From: Pseudomonas putida | GTDB taxonomy: Bacteria > Pseudomonadota > Gammaproteobacteria > Pseudomonadales > Pseudomonadaceae | Length of the DNA stretch: 64,000 nt | NCBI GenBank assembly: GCA_041071465.1 | Contig: CP163498.1 | Coordinates: 5,722,001 to 5,786,000 of the forward strand | Direction of reading: 5' to 3' | Shown here: positions 10,464 through 20,222 of the stretch, in pieces | Position numbering within the stretch: position 1 is the stretch's first letter | Layout: every line of letters begins with the position of its first letter | Made by a program: the position numbers and the translations under genes | Notes under the pieces: model-generated | What the model saw: only the letters and a program-made list of their open reading frames with translations | Databases searched by the model: none | Told to the model about the DNA's origin: nothing

Positions 10464-10526
10464 GCGGGCACGCCCGCTCCCACAGGCCTGCAGTTGTGCG
10501 GTCCCTGTGGGAGCGGGCGTGCCCGC
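10464..10526. repeat. REP-like inverted repeat between pqqA promoter and pedI
   Basis: Perfect 22-base inverted arms (10464-10485 and 10505-10526, core CGCCCGCTCCCACAG) are separated by 19 bases. This is the GTGGGAGCGGGC-type repetitive extragenic palindrome common in P. putida. It lies 18 bases after the pedI stop and probably also acts as the pedI terminator. Confidence 0.8.
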
Positions 10527-10543
10527 CAAGCAAGCGGCGTGGT

Positions 10544-12064
10544 TTAGAAGAAGCCCAACGGGTTGATGTCGTAGCTCACCAGCAGGTTCTTGGTCTGCTG
10601 ATAATGGTCGAGCATCATCTTGTGGGTCTCACGGCCAACACCCGACTTCTTGTAGCCACCAAACGCTGCATGCGCCGGATACAGGTGATAGCAGTTGGTC
10701 CATACCCGCCCGGCCTTGATCCCCCGGCCCATGCGGTAGGCGCGGTTGATGTCGCGGGTCCACAGACCGGCGCCCAAGCCGAATTCGGTGTCGTTGGCGA
10801 TCGCCAGCGCTTCAGCTTCGTCCTTGAAGGTGGTCACGCCCACCACCGGGCCGAAGATTTCTTCCTGGAACACGCGCATCGTGTTGTTGCCCTTCAACAG
10901 GGTCGGCTGGATGTAGTAACCGCTTGCCAGGTCGCCCTGCAGCCGCTCGGCACTGCCGCCAGTCAGCAGCTGCGCGCCCTCCTCCTTGGCAACCTGCAGG
11001 TACGAAAGGATCTTGTCGTACTGTTGCTCGGAAGCCTGGGCACCGACCATGGTCTCGGTATCCAGCGGGTTGCCACGTGTGATCTTGGCGATTTTCTTCA
11101 TCACCTCGGCCATGAACGGCTCGTAGATCGATTCCTGGATCAGCGCCCGCGACGGGCAGGTGCATACCTCGCCCTGGTTGAAGAACGCCAGCACCAGGCC
11201 TTCGGCGGCCTTTTCGATGAACGCGGGCTCGGCCTGCATGATGTCTTCGAAGAAGATGTTCGGCGACTTGCCGCCCAGCTCGACGGTGGACGGGATGATG
11301 TTCTCGGCCGCGCACTTCATGATGTGCGAACCCACCGGGGTGGAGCCGGTGAAGGCGATCTTGGCAATGCGCTTGCTGGTAGCCAGGGCCTCGCCAGCCT
11401 CGCGGCCAAAGCCCTGGACGATGTTCAGCACACCGGCCGGTAACAAATCGGCGATCAGCTCGGCGAAAATGGTGATCGACAGGGGCGTTTGCTCAGCCGG
11501 CTTGAGCACCACGCAGTTGCCGGCGGCCAGCGCCGGGGCAAGCTTCCAGGCGGCCATCAGCAGCGGGAAGTTCCACGGGATGATCTGCCCGACCACGCCC
11601 AACGGCTCATGGATGTGATAGGCCACGGTGCCTTCGTTGATCTCGGCGGCACCACCTTCCTGGGCACGGATGCAACCGGCGAAGTAACGGAAGTGGTCCG
11701 CCGCCAGCGGCACGTCGGCATTCAAGGTTTCGCGCACGGCCTTGCCGTTGTCCCAGCTTTCGGTGACGGCCAGCACTTCCAGGTTCTGTTCGATGCGGTC
11801 GGCGATTTTCAGCAGCATCAGGGCGCGGTCTTGCACCGAGGTCTTGCCCCAGGCTTGAGCGGCGGCATGCGCGGCGTCCAGGGCGCGGTCGATGTCCTGG
11901 GCAGTGGAGCGCGGGAATTCGGCAATCGGCTGGCCATTGACCGGCGAACTGTTGGTGAAGTATTGGCCAGCCAGCGGCGGCACGAACTCGCCATTGATGA
12001 AGTTGCCGTAGCGTGGTTTGAAGGACACGACGGCACCTGGAGTTCCGGGTTGTGCGTAGATCAT
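10544..12064 (-). CDS. pedI: NAD-dependent aldehyde dehydrogenase PedI (AldB-II)
   Basis: A 506-residue aldehyde dehydrogenase. [11 protein letters not shown] binds [11 protein letters not shown] holds the general-base Glu and [11 protein letters not shown] holds the catalytic Cys. It oxidises the acetaldehyde or other aldehydes made by PedE/PedH, in the cytoplasm. It lies directly downstream of pedH but has its own promoter region of 126 bases with a ped-type motif 103 bases upstream of the ATG at 12064. Name from synteny with the KT2440 ped cluster. Confidence 0.93.
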   Translation of the reverse strand: MIYAQPGTPGAVVSFKPRYGNFINGEFVPPLAGQYFTNSSPVNGQPIAEFPRSTAQDIDRALDAAHAAAQAWGKTSVQDRALMLLKIADRIEQNLEVLAVTESWDNGKAVRETLNADVPLAADHFRYFAGCIRAQEGGAAEINEGTVAYHIHEPLGVVGQIIPWNFPLLMAAWKLAPALAAGNCVVLKPAEQTPLSITIFAELIADLLPAGVLNIVQGFGREAGEALATSKRIAKIAFTGSTPVGSHIMKCAAENIIPSTVELGGKSPNIFFEDIMQAEPAFIEKAAEGLVLAFFNQGEVCTCPSRALIQESIYEPFMAEVMKKIAKITRGNPLDTETMVGAQASEQQYDKILSYLQVAKEEGAQLLTGGSAERLQGDLASGYYIQPTLLKGNNTMRVFQEEIFGPVVGVTTFKDEAEALAIANDTEFGLGAGLWTRDINRAYRMGRGIKAGRVWTNCYHLYPAHAAFGGYKKSGVGRETHKMMLDHYQQTKNLLVSYDINPLGFF

Positions 12065-12166
12065 GCTGAGCCTCTGCGGGTCGATGCCTGTCCCACGACA
12101 GGCGATGGACCGATGGTAAAATGCCCCGCGTGCCGGGCGAATGCATCGTTGGCAGCGGGGCTCTCG

Positions 12167-12182
12167 TCATTTGGTAGTAGGG
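12167..12182 (-). promoter_or_regulatory. ped-type motif upstream of pedI
   Basis: The plus strand reads TCATTTGGTAGTAGGG. Its last 12 bases are identical to the element at 17391-17402 upstream of pedE. It lies 103 bases upstream of the pedI start, in the gap after pedH. Confidence 0.5.
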
Positions 12183-12190
12183 TTACAGCG

Positions 12191-13978
12191 TTATGGCTGA
12201 GCGCTTGCCGTTTGCTGCAACTGTTTGGGCAGTTTGAAGGTCCAGAGCATGCCGCCCTGGTTGAAGTCCTTGACCCGCTTGGCCACTTCGCCGCCCCACA
12301 GCGGCACCGCACCACCCCAGCCGGAAACCACCGAAACGTATTGTTCGCCGTCCATTTCCCAGGTCACGGGCGAGCCGAGCACGCCGGAGCCGGTCTGGAA
12401 CTCCCAGACCTTGTCGCCAGTCTTGGCATTGAAGGCCTGCAGGAAGCCTTCCGGCGTGCCGGTGAACACCAGGTTGCCCTTGGTGGTCAGCACCCCGCCC
12501 CACAGCGGCGCGTAGTTCTTGTGGCGCCACACTTCCTTGCCGCTGATGGGGTCGATGGCGCGCAGCACGCCGATGTAGTCTTCGTTGAGCGGCTTGATGG
12601 TGAAGCCGGCGCCGAGGAACGCCGCGCCCTTCTTGTAGGCGATGCCTTCGTTCCAGATGTCCATGCCCCACTCGTTGGACGGCACGTAGAACAGCCCGGT
12701 GTCCTTGTTGTAGGCCATCGGCATCCAGTTCTTGGCACCGAGGAAGGCCGGGGCGACGAACACCGAGCTGCCCTTGGCCTCGCTACCCGGCGCGCCTGGG
12801 CGGCTGGCGTCGTTGTAGATAGGCCGGCCATCCTTGTCCAAACCGGTGGCCCAGGTGATCTTGTCGACGAAGGGGAAGCCGCGGATGAACTTGCCGTTGG
12901 TGCGGTCCAGCACGTAGAAGAAGCCGTTGCGGTCGGCCGTGGCGGCAGCCTTGACCTCCTTGCCGCCGTCCTTGTAGTTGAACGAGATCAGCTCATTGAC
13001 GCCGTCGAAGTCCCAGCCATCATGGGGCGTGCTCTGGAAGTGCCATTTGATGGTGCCGTCGTCCGGGTTCAGCGCCAGGCGCGACGAGGAGTACAGGTTG
13101 TCGCCGGGGCGCAGGTGCGAGTTCCACGGCGCAGGGTTGCCAGTGCCGAACAGGATCAGGTTGGTTTCCGGGTCGTAGTACCCGCCCAGCCATGGCGCCG
13201 CACCGCCGGTCTTCCACAGGTCGCCAGGCCAGGTCTTGCCCGCCTCACCGCCAGAAATACCGTTTTCGATCGCCTTGCCATCCTTGTACACATAACCCAT
13301 GTGCCCTTCCACGGTGGGGCGCATCCACAGCAGCTCGCCGTTTTCCGGGTTGTACGCCTGGATCTTGCCCACCACGCCGAACTCACCACCGGCAACGCCG
13401 GTGATCAGCTTGCCGTTGACGATCATCGGCGCGGCGCTGATGGAGTAGCCTTCCTTGTGGTCGGCCACTTTCTTGCTCCAGACCACCTTGCCGGTGTCCT
13501 TGTTCAAGGCCACCAGCTTGGCGTCGAGGGTGCCGAAGAACACCAGGTCGCCGTACAGCGCCACGCCACGGTTGATCACATCGCAGCACGGGCGGATGTC
13601 ATCCGGCAGGCGTGCATCGTATTGCCACAGCTTCTTGCCGGTGCGGGCGTCCACGGCGAACACCCGCGAGTAGGAGCCGGTCAGGTACATCACCCCGTCC
13701 TTGATCAGCGGCTGGGCCTGCTGGCCGCGCTGCTTCTCACCGCCGAAGGAGAACGCCCAGACCGGCCGCAGTTCCTTGACGTTGTTGGCATTGAGCAGGT
13801 CCAGCGGGCTGTAGCGCTGGCCCTGCACGCCCAGGCCGTTGGTCACGATCTGCTGCGGGTTCTTCGGGTCCTGGAGGATTTCTTCATTGCTGACAGCGGC
13901 GTGAGCCGCGCCGGCAAGCAGCATGGCGCTGAGCACCAGGCTCACGGCGAACAAGGGGCGACGTGGGGATCGGGTCAT
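12191..13978 (-). CDS. pedH: PedH, lanthanide-dependent PQQ alcohol dehydrogenase
   Basis: A periplasmic quinoprotein of 595 residues with a signal peptide to about residue 27. Metal ligands can be read as Glu199, Asn281 and Asp323. Asp325 (the second D of WDFDG) is the extra carboxylate that marks lanthanide-using enzymes; the paralogue PedE has Ser there. Vicinal Cys131-Cys132 (RPCCD) form the disulfide near PQQ. Tryptophan-docking repeats (GKxLW) mark the eight-bladed propeller. The start ATG 13978 fits the signal peptide; a longer frame upstream is rejected. The leader has AACAATAA (complement of 13996-14003), a possible Hfq/Crc site, and a ped-type motif 108 bases upstream. Confidence 0.96.
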   Translation of the reverse strand: MTRSPRRPLFAVSLVLSAMLLAGAAHAAVSNEEILQDPKNPQQIVTNGLGVQGQRYSPLDLLNANNVKELRPVWAFSFGGEKQRGQQAQPLIKDGVMYLTGSYSRVFAVDARTGKKLWQYDARLPDDIRPCCDVINRGVALYGDLVFFGTLDAKLVALNKDTGKVVWSKKVADHKEGYSISAAPMIVNGKLITGVAGGEFGVVGKIQAYNPENGELLWMRPTVEGHMGYVYKDGKAIENGISGGEAGKTWPGDLWKTGGAAPWLGGYYDPETNLILFGTGNPAPWNSHLRPGDNLYSSSRLALNPDDGTIKWHFQSTPHDGWDFDGVNELISFNYKDGGKEVKAAATADRNGFFYVLDRTNGKFIRGFPFVDKITWATGLDKDGRPIYNDASRPGAPGSEAKGSSVFVAPAFLGAKNWMPMAYNKDTGLFYVPSNEWGMDIWNEGIAYKKGAAFLGAGFTIKPLNEDYIGVLRAIDPISGKEVWRHKNYAPLWGGVLTTKGNLVFTGTPEGFLQAFNAKTGDKVWEFQTGSGVLGSPVTWEMDGEQYVSVVSGWGGAVPLWGGEVAKRVKDFNQGGMLWTFKLPKQLQQTASAQP

Positions 13979-14085
13979 GACGGCTACCTTTGGCTTTATT
14001 GTTGTGTCCGGGAAAATTTCCCGGTGTGCCGAGAATTCTTGGTTGCCTACCCGGTTACCAACAATTGGCCGCAGTGCGGAGATTT

Positions 14086-14103
14086 CTAGTTCCTTGGTAT
14101 CGG
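14086..14103 (-). promoter_or_regulatory. ped-type motif upstream of pedH
   Basis: The plus strand reads CTAGTTCCTTGGTATCGG, matching the TTACTNCCTTGGTA core seen at 17383 and 22193. It lies 108 bases before the pedH start. PedR2 is the known lanthanide-responsive regulator in this pathway and is the first candidate to bind here. Confidence 0.5.
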
Positions 14104-14125
14104 CTTGGGATTTGCGTGGGGGCAC

Positions 14126-14157
14126 AGATCGAGCGCCGCCCGCGCGGCGCTCGATCT
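14126..14157. terminator. hairpin between the metallo-hydrolase gene and pedH
   Basis: Perfect 14-base arms (AGATCGAGCGCCGC and its complement) flank a 4-base loop. The hairpin lies 30 bases after the stop of the upstream gene on the minus strand, so it probably ends that transcript before the pedH promoter. Confidence 0.6.
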
Positions 14158-14186
14158 CACAGGCGCAAAAAATGCCATGACGAACC

Positions 14187-15128
14187 CTAAAAAGCCTCAC
14201 CGCCCCCATCCACCCGCCGCAGCTGCTGTCGCTCATAACGCGGATACAGATGGCTGACACTGCGAATCAGCTCATACCGCGTCAAGCTGATCCCGGCAAA
14301 CCTCTCAGGGATGGGCCTGCGAATCATCTCTGCCATGTCATCGCCGCGCGCCGCGCCATCACGCATCAGGCCATCCAGCCAACCCAGGTAGTCACGCATC
14401 TGCGCGAACGGCTGCGCATCACTGGCCACCGGGCCGTGGCCGGGCACCAGTTGCTTCCAGGGCAACGCCTGCAAGGTGTCCAGGTCCTTGAGCCACACCT
14501 CCAGCCCCGGGCTGTTGGGCGTGGTCAGGGCACGTTCGTAGAACACCAGGTCGCCGGCGAACAGCACGCCGGTGTTTTCATCGAGAATCGCCAGGTCGGC
14601 ACCGGTATGCCCGCTCAGCGCCAGCAGCCGCAGGCGGTGCCCGCCCACTTCACGCCCCCCCGGCTGCAGCACCTGGGTCGGCAACACCACCTCGGTACCG
14701 CGCATCCAGTCGCCAACCAGGCGGTACATGTTTTCGGCCATGGCGTCGCCTTGCTGGCGCAGCAGGTCGCGGGTGCCGGCCAAGGCGCCAATCGGCACAT
14801 CTGCAAAGGCCTGGTTGCCCAGTACGTGATCAGGGTGATGATGGGTCAACAGCACTTCCAGCACCGGCTTTTCGGTGACGGTGGCAATCGCCTGACGCAT
14901 CGCTTCGCCATAGCGTTTCGATGGCCCGCTGTCGATGACCACCACACCACTGTCGGTGACGATGAATGCGGTGTTGACCACATTGCCGCCATTGGCCTTG
15001 GCAAAATTGTCGGTGCTGCCTTCCAGCAACCAGGTGCCCTCGGCGATCTGCCGGGGAGTGAGCCGGTATTCCAGGTCGGCCTGGGCCGGCAGCCCCAGGC
15101 ACAGTAGCAATAGCAGGGTCCAACGCAT
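14187..15128 (-). CDS. quinoprotein-associated metallo-beta-lactamase-fold hydrolase
   Basis: A 313-residue exported zinc metallo-hydrolase; the first 17 residues form a signal peptide. The metal site is visible as THHHPDH, the SGHTGADL histidine, FAGD and PGHGPV. It belongs to the zinc metallohydrolase family tied to PQQ dehydrogenase relay systems (KT2440 PP_2678 type). Its substrate is unknown. It is the last gene of the pedF transcription unit: pedF, binding protein, SoxYZ-like protein, then this gene. Confidence 0.85.
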   Translation of the reverse strand: MRWTLLLLLCLGLPAQADLEYRLTPRQIAEGTWLLEGSTDNFAKANGGNVVNTAFIVTDSGVVVIDSGPSKRYGEAMRQAIATVTEKPVLEVLLTHHHPDHVLGNQAFADVPIGALAGTRDLLRQQGDAMAENMYRLVGDWMRGTEVVLPTQVLQPGGREVGGHRLRLLALSGHTGADLAILDENTGVLFAGDLVFYERALTTPNSPGLEVWLKDLDTLQALPWKQLVPGHGPVASDAQPFAQMRDYLGWLDGLMRDGAARGDDMAEMIRRPIPERFAGISLTRYELIRSVSHLYPRYERQQLRRVDGGGEAF

Positions 15129-15166
15129 GACGGCGCCTCTGGTCTGGGGTGAAGTCGGGCAACTGC

Positions 15167-15928
15167 TCAGGGCACCGCTGCCTCGAACTGGTTGCCGCTG
15201 TTGTCCTGCAACAACAGCCGGGTTGGCCCGGTGCCGCGGATGTCAAAGCCCAGGTTGGGGTTTTCGCTGACCGCCGGGTACAGCTCGAGGCTCGCCAGGC
15301 GCTGGCCGTCGTCGCCTTGCAACTCGGCATGGTTGAGGAAGAACTCGGGAATGCCGCTGACCAGGCCGTTATCCATCGGGTGGGCCACCTGCAGGCGCAG
15401 GCGGCTGCTGTCGCCACGCGGGTAGCGCCCGCCCAGCACTTCACCGAGGTGCTCCTCCCAGCCGGGTTGGGTACGGACTACGCTGGGCGCGGTACACCCG
15501 CCACCTGCGGCATCAATCAGGGTCGAGCCGACATGCCACAGGCCATCGCGCGTCAGCACGGCGGCACGCAGCGGCGTGGCCTGCTCGATACGAATACGGA
15601 TCGACAACCAGGGCAGCACGCGCTCGCCAGGCTGGAAGTCGACGATGCGCGGCAGCGGGTTGAGTTCGGCCCAGGCGATGATCCGCACCACCTCGCCTGT
15701 GAACGCCCGGGCGTCGATCTCCAGCGGCACCTGCCGCGCGTCCTCGGCAAAGGGCGGCGCCAGCAGTTTTACACGGTCATCGAACACGAACGCTGCCTGG
15801 CCCAGTATCTGCTTGTGGTAGAAGTCCCACATGACCGAGGGCACCGGGTCTATGTGGGTGCCCTGCGTCGCAGCCTGGGCCGCCAAGGGCATCCAGCAGG
15901 CCAGCAGGAACGTCGCTCGCCAGTTCAT
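15167..15928 (-). CDS. quinoprotein-associated SoxYZ-like carrier protein
   Basis: A 253-residue exported protein with a signal peptide ending near AAQA. An N-terminal SoxY-like half contains the GGGC segment, where the single cysteine would be the carrier residue. A C-terminal SoxZ-like half contains VAHPMDNG and a beta-rich end. This fused SoxYZ-related family occurs next to PQQ alcohol dehydrogenases. The start ATG 15928 is preferred because AGGAG sits just upstream; GTG 15934 would be too close to it. It lies 8 bases after the upstream binding-protein gene, in the pedF operon. The job in alcohol oxidation is unknown. Confidence 0.8.
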   Translation of the reverse strand: MNWRATFLLACWMPLAAQAATQGTHIDPVPSVMWDFYHKQILGQAAFVFDDRVKLLAPPFAEDARQVPLEIDARAFTGEVVRIIAWAELNPLPRIVDFQPGERVLPWLSIRIRIEQATPLRAAVLTRDGLWHVGSTLIDAAGGGCTAPSVVRTQPGWEEHLGEVLGGRYPRGDSSRLRLQVAHPMDNGLVSGIPEFFLNHAELQGDDGQRLASLELYPAVSENPNLGFDIRGTGPTRLLLQDNSGNQFEAAVP

Positions 15929-15936
15929 GGCCACTC

Positions 15937-16812
15937 CTATTGATACATCTCCGGGACCTCGTAACGCAGGCCGTAAGTGGCATACATCGCCTTGAGCCGG
16001 CCATCACGGATCATGCCCTCGAGGGCCTCCTCCACCGCATAGGCCAACTGCCGGTTGCTTTCGTGCACAGCCATGCCGATTTCCCAGGCTTGCTTGCCAA
16101 GGTTCGGGTAGGCGTTTTCCGCCAGGGCCAGTTGCGGGTCGGCGGCTTGGTGCAGCTGCCAGTCGACCTCGCCGCGCATCGCCATCACCGCGTCCACCTG
16201 GCCGGCCTGCATCGCGGCAAATGCCTGCTGCACGTTGGGGTAATGGTGGGTCTTGGCGCTGAGCATGCCGTTGAACACCGAGGTCAGGTAGAACGACGGC
16301 ACGCTGTCGACCTCGACCCCGATCGGGTGCTGCTGGAACACCGCCACACTGGCCACCGAGGCCAGCCGGCGCTGGTCATAGGCCACCTGCCAGCGCTCTT
16401 GCTGATAGGGGCCGAACATCACCACCTGGGCGTTTTCCAGCTCGCCCAGTTCGTTGCGCTTCTGCGCGTAATCGTGATCGTATGGCACCCGCATCATCAG
16501 GTCGGCCAATTGCTGGTGGCGCAGCGGGCTGCCGCGCCAGATGTAGTCGCGCAGGTCATCGTCGAGCTTTTCTCCAGGCGGTGCCCAAATCAGTTGCAGG
16601 CGCACCCCCAAGGCCGTGGCGAGGGCCTGTGCCAGCTCCACATCGACGCCTCGCGGCTGGCCGTGGTCCTGGAAACTGTAGGGTGCGAAATCCTTGTACA
16701 CCGCCACTTTCAACTCGCCGGCGGCGATGATCGCGTCGTAGTTGCGCACCTGCGCCTGAGCCACCGCGCAACACAGCAGCAGGCCACTCAACAGCACCGT
16801 CCACAGGCGCAT
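15937..16812 (-). CDS. periplasmic substrate-binding-like protein of the ped cluster
   Basis: A 291-residue family 3 solute-binding-like protein. A signal peptide (MRLWTVLLSGLLLCCAVAQA) is followed by the typical opening GELKVAVYKDFAPYSF and a second-lobe GQVDAVMA segment. It has no permease or ATPase partner here. Proteins of this type are found beside quinoprotein dehydrogenases, where they may bind a ligand or help electron transfer (an XoxJ-like role is one idea). ATG 16812 starts 5 bases after the pedF stop, so the two are coupled. Confidence 0.82.
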   Translation of the reverse strand: MRLWTVLLSGLLLCCAVAQAQVRNYDAIIAAGELKVAVYKDFAPYSFQDHGQPRGVDVELAQALATALGVRLQLIWAPPGEKLDDDLRDYIWRGSPLRHQQLADLMMRVPYDHDYAQKRNELGELENAQVVMFGPYQQERWQVAYDQRRLASVASVAVFQQHPIGVEVDSVPSFYLTSVFNGMLSAKTHHYPNVQQAFAAMQAGQVDAVMAMRGEVDWQLHQAADPQLALAENAYPNLGKQAWEIGMAVHESNRQLAYAVEEALEGMIRDGRLKAMYATYGLRYEVPEMYQ

Positions 16813-16817
16813 GGCCG

Positions 16818-17279
16818 TCACTCCTCGACGTGCACGCTGTCCAGGTAGGTGCGCACCGCCCACAGCGCTTCCTGGCTCAGGTAATCGGCCATCTTAGGCA
16901 TGTACACGCGGCCGTCGCGCACCGCACCGTGGCGCACCCGCTCAACGAACCACTCATCGCCGGCATCACCGGCATCGAGCATGCGCAGGTCCGGGGCGAT
17001 ACCGCCGGACTTGGCCTCCAGCCCATGGCAGGCCGCGCAGTTCTGGTTGTAGGCCGAGGCGCCGATTTCCACGGCCTTGTCGTGCTCGGGTGAGCTGCGG
17101 TAAGGGTTCACTGCCGCCCAACCGTCGCCGTCCAGGCTAACGCCAGCGTCCTTGATCGAGGTCAAGCCCTTGGTCTCCACGGCCTGGGGCACCACGTTGC
17201 CATGGGCCCAGGCCGTGCCGGTCAGCACAGCCCCGGCCAGCAACCCTGCAGCAAGCAACACATCGCGTTTTTTTGTCAT
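16818..17279 (-). CDS. pedF: PedF, periplasmic cytochrome c for PQQ dehydrogenases
   Basis: A 153-residue class I cytochrome c. The signal peptide ends at AWA, the haem site is CAACH and VYMPKM supplies the axial methionine. It accepts electrons from PedE and PedH and passes them toward a terminal oxidase. It is transcribed away from pedE across a 254-base intergenic region that holds two ped-type motifs. It heads a four-gene unit with the binding protein, the SoxYZ-like protein and the metallo-hydrolase. Confidence 0.93.
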   Translation of the reverse strand: MTKKRDVLLAAGLLAGAVLTGTAWAHGNVVPQAVETKGLTSIKDAGVSLDGDGWAAVNPYRSSPEHDKAVEIGASAYNQNCAACHGLEAKSGGIAPDLRMLDAGDAGDEWFVERVRHGAVRDGRVYMPKMADYLSQEALWAVRTYLDSVHVEE

Positions 17280-17355
17280 TGTTATGCCCTCACCATTGCA
17301 CGCAAAGCCTCAACCACAGAGGCCGTGCCGCCATCTTAGAAACAGCCCGCAGGCG

Positions 17356-17377
17356 GCCGAATGCTGCTTTGGTGGCC
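17356..17377 (-). promoter_or_regulatory. ped-type motif on the pedF side
   Basis: The plus strand reads GCCGAATGCTGCTTTGGTGGCC, itself nearly palindromic. It lies 77 bases upstream of the pedF start and closely resembles the elements at 10411 and 30499. Confidence 0.5.
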
Positions 17378-17382
17378 GGGCC

Positions 17383-17402
17383 TTACTCCCTTGGTAGTAG
17401 GG
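17383..17402 (+). promoter_or_regulatory. ped-type motif on the pedE side
   Basis: The element reads TTACTCCCTTGGTAGTAGGG, an imperfect palindrome (TACT-CCC with GGTAGTA). It lies 132 bases before the pedE start and shares 12 bases exactly with the pedI element. Confidence 0.5.
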
Positions 17403-17533
17403 CTTGTGGCGAAGGGCCAATTGAGGTGCCGTGCGGGAACTCTTCCCGGCAAGGGCGGGAATTTTTCCGTATCCCGCAACCACCGCCCCACCCCACCCTG
17501 TGCAGGCCAAAACCTCCACTGGGAACTGCAACC

Positions 17534-19429
17534 ATGACAATAAGATCGCTACCCGCCCTTTCCCCTCTGGCCTTGAGCGTGCGCGTCCTGCTGATGGCCG
17601 GTAGCCTGGCCCTGGGCACTGTGGCAACAGCGGCCACCCCCTCTGCTGCACCTGCCGGCAAGCACGTCACCTGGGAAGACATCGCCAATGACCACCTGAC
17701 CACCCAGGACGTGCTGCAGTACGGCATGGGCACCAACGCCCAGCGCTGGAGCCCGCTGGCCCAGGTCAACGACCAGAACGTGTTCAAGCTCACGCCGGCC
17801 TGGTCCTACTCCTTCGGCGACGAGAAGCAGCGCGGCCAGGAGTCCCAGGCCATCGTCAGCGACGGCGTGGTCTACGTCACAGGCTCCTACTCACGGGTAT
17901 TCGCCCTCGATGCCAAGACCGGCAAACGCCTGTGGACCTACAACCATCGCCTGCCCGACAACATTCGCCCGTGCTGCGACGTGGTCAACCGCGGGGCAGC
18001 GATCTACGGCGACAAGATTTACTTCGGCACCCTAGACGCGCGGGTCATCGCCCTGGACAAAAACACCGGCAAAGTGGTGTGGAACAAGAAGTTCGGCGAC
18101 CACAGCGCCGGCTACACCATGACCGGCGCACCGGTGCTGATCAAGGACAAGACCAGCGGCAAGGTCCTGCTGATCCACGGCAGCTCCGGCGATGAATTCG
18201 GCGTGGTCGGCCAGCTGTTCGCGCGCGACCCGGACACCGGCGAAGAGGTGTGGATGCGGCCTTTCGTCGAAGGCCACATGGGCCGCCTGAACGGCAAGGA
18301 CAGCACCCCAACCGGCGATGTCAAGGCGCCGTCCTGGCCAGACGACCCCACCACCGAAACCGGCAAGGTCGAGGCCTGGAGCCACGGCGGCGGCGCCCCT
18401 TGGCAAAGCGCCAGCTTCGACCCCGAGACCAACACCATCATCGTTGGCGCGGGTAACCCCGGCCCGTGGAATACCTGGGCGCGCACGTCGAAGGACGGCA
18501 ACCCGCATGACTTCGACAGCCTGTACACCTCCGGCCAGGTCGGCGTCGACCCGAGCACCGGCGAGGTCAAATGGTTCTACCAGCACACCCCCAACGATGC
18601 CTGGGACTTCTCCGGCAACAACGAGCTGGTGCTGTTCGACTACAAAGATAAGGACGGCAAAGTGGTCAAGGCCACCGCCCACGCCGACCGCAACGGCTTC
18701 TTCTACGTGGTAGACCGCAACAACGGCAAGCTGCAGAACGCCTTCCCCTTCGTCGACAACATCACCTGGGCCAGCCACATCGACCTGAAGACCGGGCGCC
18801 CGGTGGAAAACCCCGGCCAACGCCCGGCCAAGCCGTTGCCGGGTGAAACCAAGGGCAAGCCGGTGGAAGTCTCGCCACCGTTCCTTGGCGGCAAAAACTG
18901 GAACCCCATGGCCTACAGCCAAGACACTGGCCTGTTCTACATCCCCGGCAACCAGTGGAAAGAGGAATACTGGACCGAGGAAGTGAACTACAAGAAAGGC
19001 TCGGCCTACCTGGGCATGGGCTTCCGTATCAAGCGCATGTACGACGACCACGTCGGCACCTTGCGCGCCATGGACCCGACTACCGGCAAGCTGGTGTGGG
19101 AACACAAGGAGCACCTGCCGCTGTGGGCAGGCGTGCTGGCCACCAAGGGCAACCTGGTATTCACCGGCACGGGTGACGGTTTCTTCAAGGCGTTCGACGC
19201 CAAGACGGGCAAGGAGCTGTGGAAGTTCCAGACCGGCAGCGGCATCGTTTCGCCGCCCATCACCTGGGAGCAGGATGGCGAGCAGTACATCGGCGTGACC
19301 GTGGGCTATGGCGGCGCGGTGCCGCTGTGGGGCGGCGACATGGCCGAGCTGACCAAACCCGTGGCGCAGGGCGGCTCGTTCTGGGTGTTCAAGATCCCTA
19401 GCTGGGACACCAAGACTGCACAGCGTTGA
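17534..19429 (+). CDS. pedE: PedE, calcium-dependent PQQ alcohol dehydrogenase
   Basis: A periplasmic quinoprotein of 631 residues with a signal peptide to about residue 34. Glu221, Asn308 and Asp358 are the expected metal ligands. The position two after the catalytic Asp is Ser360 (AWDFSG), the calcium form, in contrast to Asp in PedH. Vicinal Cys147-Cys148 (RPCCD) are present. The start ATG 17534 fits the signal peptide. It oxidises ethanol and other primary and secondary alcohols and feeds PedF. It faces pedF head to head and is followed by the pentapeptide gene. Confidence 0.96.
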   Translation: MTIRSLPALSPLALSVRVLLMAGSLALGTVATAATPSAAPAGKHVTWEDIANDHLTTQDVLQYGMGTNAQRWSPLAQVNDQNVFKLTPAWSYSFGDEKQRGQESQAIVSDGVVYVTGSYSRVFALDAKTGKRLWTYNHRLPDNIRPCCDVVNRGAAIYGDKIYFGTLDARVIALDKNTGKVVWNKKFGDHSAGYTMTGAPVLIKDKTSGKVLLIHGSSGDEFGVVGQLFARDPDTGEEVWMRPFVEGHMGRLNGKDSTPTGDVKAPSWPDDPTTETGKVEAWSHGGGAPWQSASFDPETNTIIVGAGNPGPWNTWARTSKDGNPHDFDSLYTSGQVGVDPSTGEVKWFYQHTPNDAWDFSGNNELVLFDYKDKDGKVVKATAHADRNGFFYVVDRNNGKLQNAFPFVDNITWASHIDLKTGRPVENPGQRPAKPLPGETKGKPVEVSPPFLGGKNWNPMAYSQDTGLFYIPGNQWKEEYWTEEVNYKKGSAYLGMGFRIKRMYDDHVGTLRAMDPTTGKLVWEHKEHLPLWAGVLATKGNLVFTGTGDGFFKAFDAKTGKELWKFQTGSGIVSPPITWEQDGEQYIGVTVGYGGAVPLWGGDMAELTKPVAQGGSFWVFKIPSWDTKTAQR

Positions 19430-19435
19430 CCTGCA

Positions 19436-19464
19436 GCGGGGAGCGGGCCTGTGCCCCTCCCCGC
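19436..19464 (+). terminator. hairpin between pedE and the pentapeptide gene
   Basis: The arms GCGGGGAG and CTCCCCGC lie 7 bases after the pedE stop. They may reduce readthrough into the downstream gene. Confidence 0.4.
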
Positions 19465-19496
19465 ATCAGCCCTTCTTCTGCATAGAGCCTTTCGCC

Positions 19497-20156
19497 ATGA
19501 ACTACTTACCCTTTGCCTTGCTGTTGGTGCTGTCCCCTGCCATGGCCGAGAATGCCGACGATGCTGGCAACGATGCCCCTTTGACCATCAACGGCTGCGT
19601 GATTGCCGAAGCCAGCCAGTGCCCGGGGGCCAACCTGCGCGGCGCCAAGCTGGCCAACCAGGACCTGCGCAAGATGAACCTGGCCGGCGCCGACCTGCGC
19701 GATGCCGACCTGCGCCATGCCCAGTTGGACCTGGCCAACCTGGAAAGGGCCCGCCTGCAAGGCGCCAACCTGACCCGCGCCAGCCTGCAACAGAGCAACC
19801 TGCGCTTGGCCGACCTGAGCAATAGCAGGCTGGTGGCCATTCAGGGCTGGGGGCTGTTCGCCCAAGGGGCACAGTTTGCCAAGGCCGACCTCAGTGCGGC
19901 CTACCTGCAGTTCGCCAGGCTGTCCGGGGCGAAGCTGCAGCAGGCCAACTTGCAGGCGGCGGACCTGGAGATGGCCTGGTTGAGCAAGGCTGATCTACAA
20001 GGGGCCAACCTGGGCGATGCCAACCTGCAGGAAGCAAAATTTGGCCAGAGCAACCTGGCCCGCGCCGATTTGCGCGGGGCGCGGCAGCATTACGGGAATT
20101 TTCAGGAGGCCAACATGGAAGGGTGCAAAGGGTGCCCTGAGACTTGGGACAAGTGA
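19497..20156 (+). CDS. exported pentapeptide-repeat protein of the ped cluster
   Basis: A 219-residue protein with a signal peptide ending AMA. It is followed by tandem A(D/N)LXX pentapeptides (ANLRGAKLANQDLRKMNLAGADLR and so on; repeats from about residue 45 to 205), which fold as a right-handed beta-helix. Cysteines sit at both ends (GCVIAEASQC near the start, CKGCPETW at the end), suggesting disulfide caps in the periplasm. It lies 67 bases downstream of pedE on the same strand and matches the syntenic gene in KT2440. The function is unknown. Confidence 0.85.
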   Translation: MNYLPFALLLVLSPAMAENADDAGNDAPLTINGCVIAEASQCPGANLRGAKLANQDLRKMNLAGADLRDADLRHAQLDLANLERARLQGANLTRASLQQSNLRLADLSNSRLVAIQGWGLFAQGAQFAKADLSAAYLQFARLSGAKLQQANLQAADLEMAWLSKADLQGANLGDANLQEAKFGQSNLARADLRGARQHYGNFQEANMEGCKGCPETWDK

Positions 20157-20179
20157 GCGCAGGGTTCGACGTGGGATGT

Positions 20180-20205
20180 GTGGCGCCTGGGAGACCGAGC
20201 GCCAC
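20180..20205. terminator. hairpin between convergent genes
   Basis: The arms GTGGCGC and GCGCCAC are separated by a 12-base loop, between the ends of the pentapeptide gene and pedR2. It is a candidate bidirectional terminator. Confidence 0.4.
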
Positions 20206-20222
20206 TTCTGTCATGTCGGCCA

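Noticed and set aside
10346..10483. Extended form of PqqA (69 aa)
   Set aside because: PqqA peptides are about 23 residues and a proper ribosome site precedes ATG 10345; the extension covers the ped-type motif.
11489..14089. 866-aa open frame on the plus strand
   Set aside because: It is antisense to pedI and pedH, has no ribosome site or recognisable domain, and its low-complexity, His/Val/Gly-rich sequence is typical of the reverse frame of high-GC genes.
13979..14260. N-terminal extension of PedH
   Set aside because: The extra 94 residues lie upstream of a perfect signal peptide and cover the promoter motif and a terminator hairpin.
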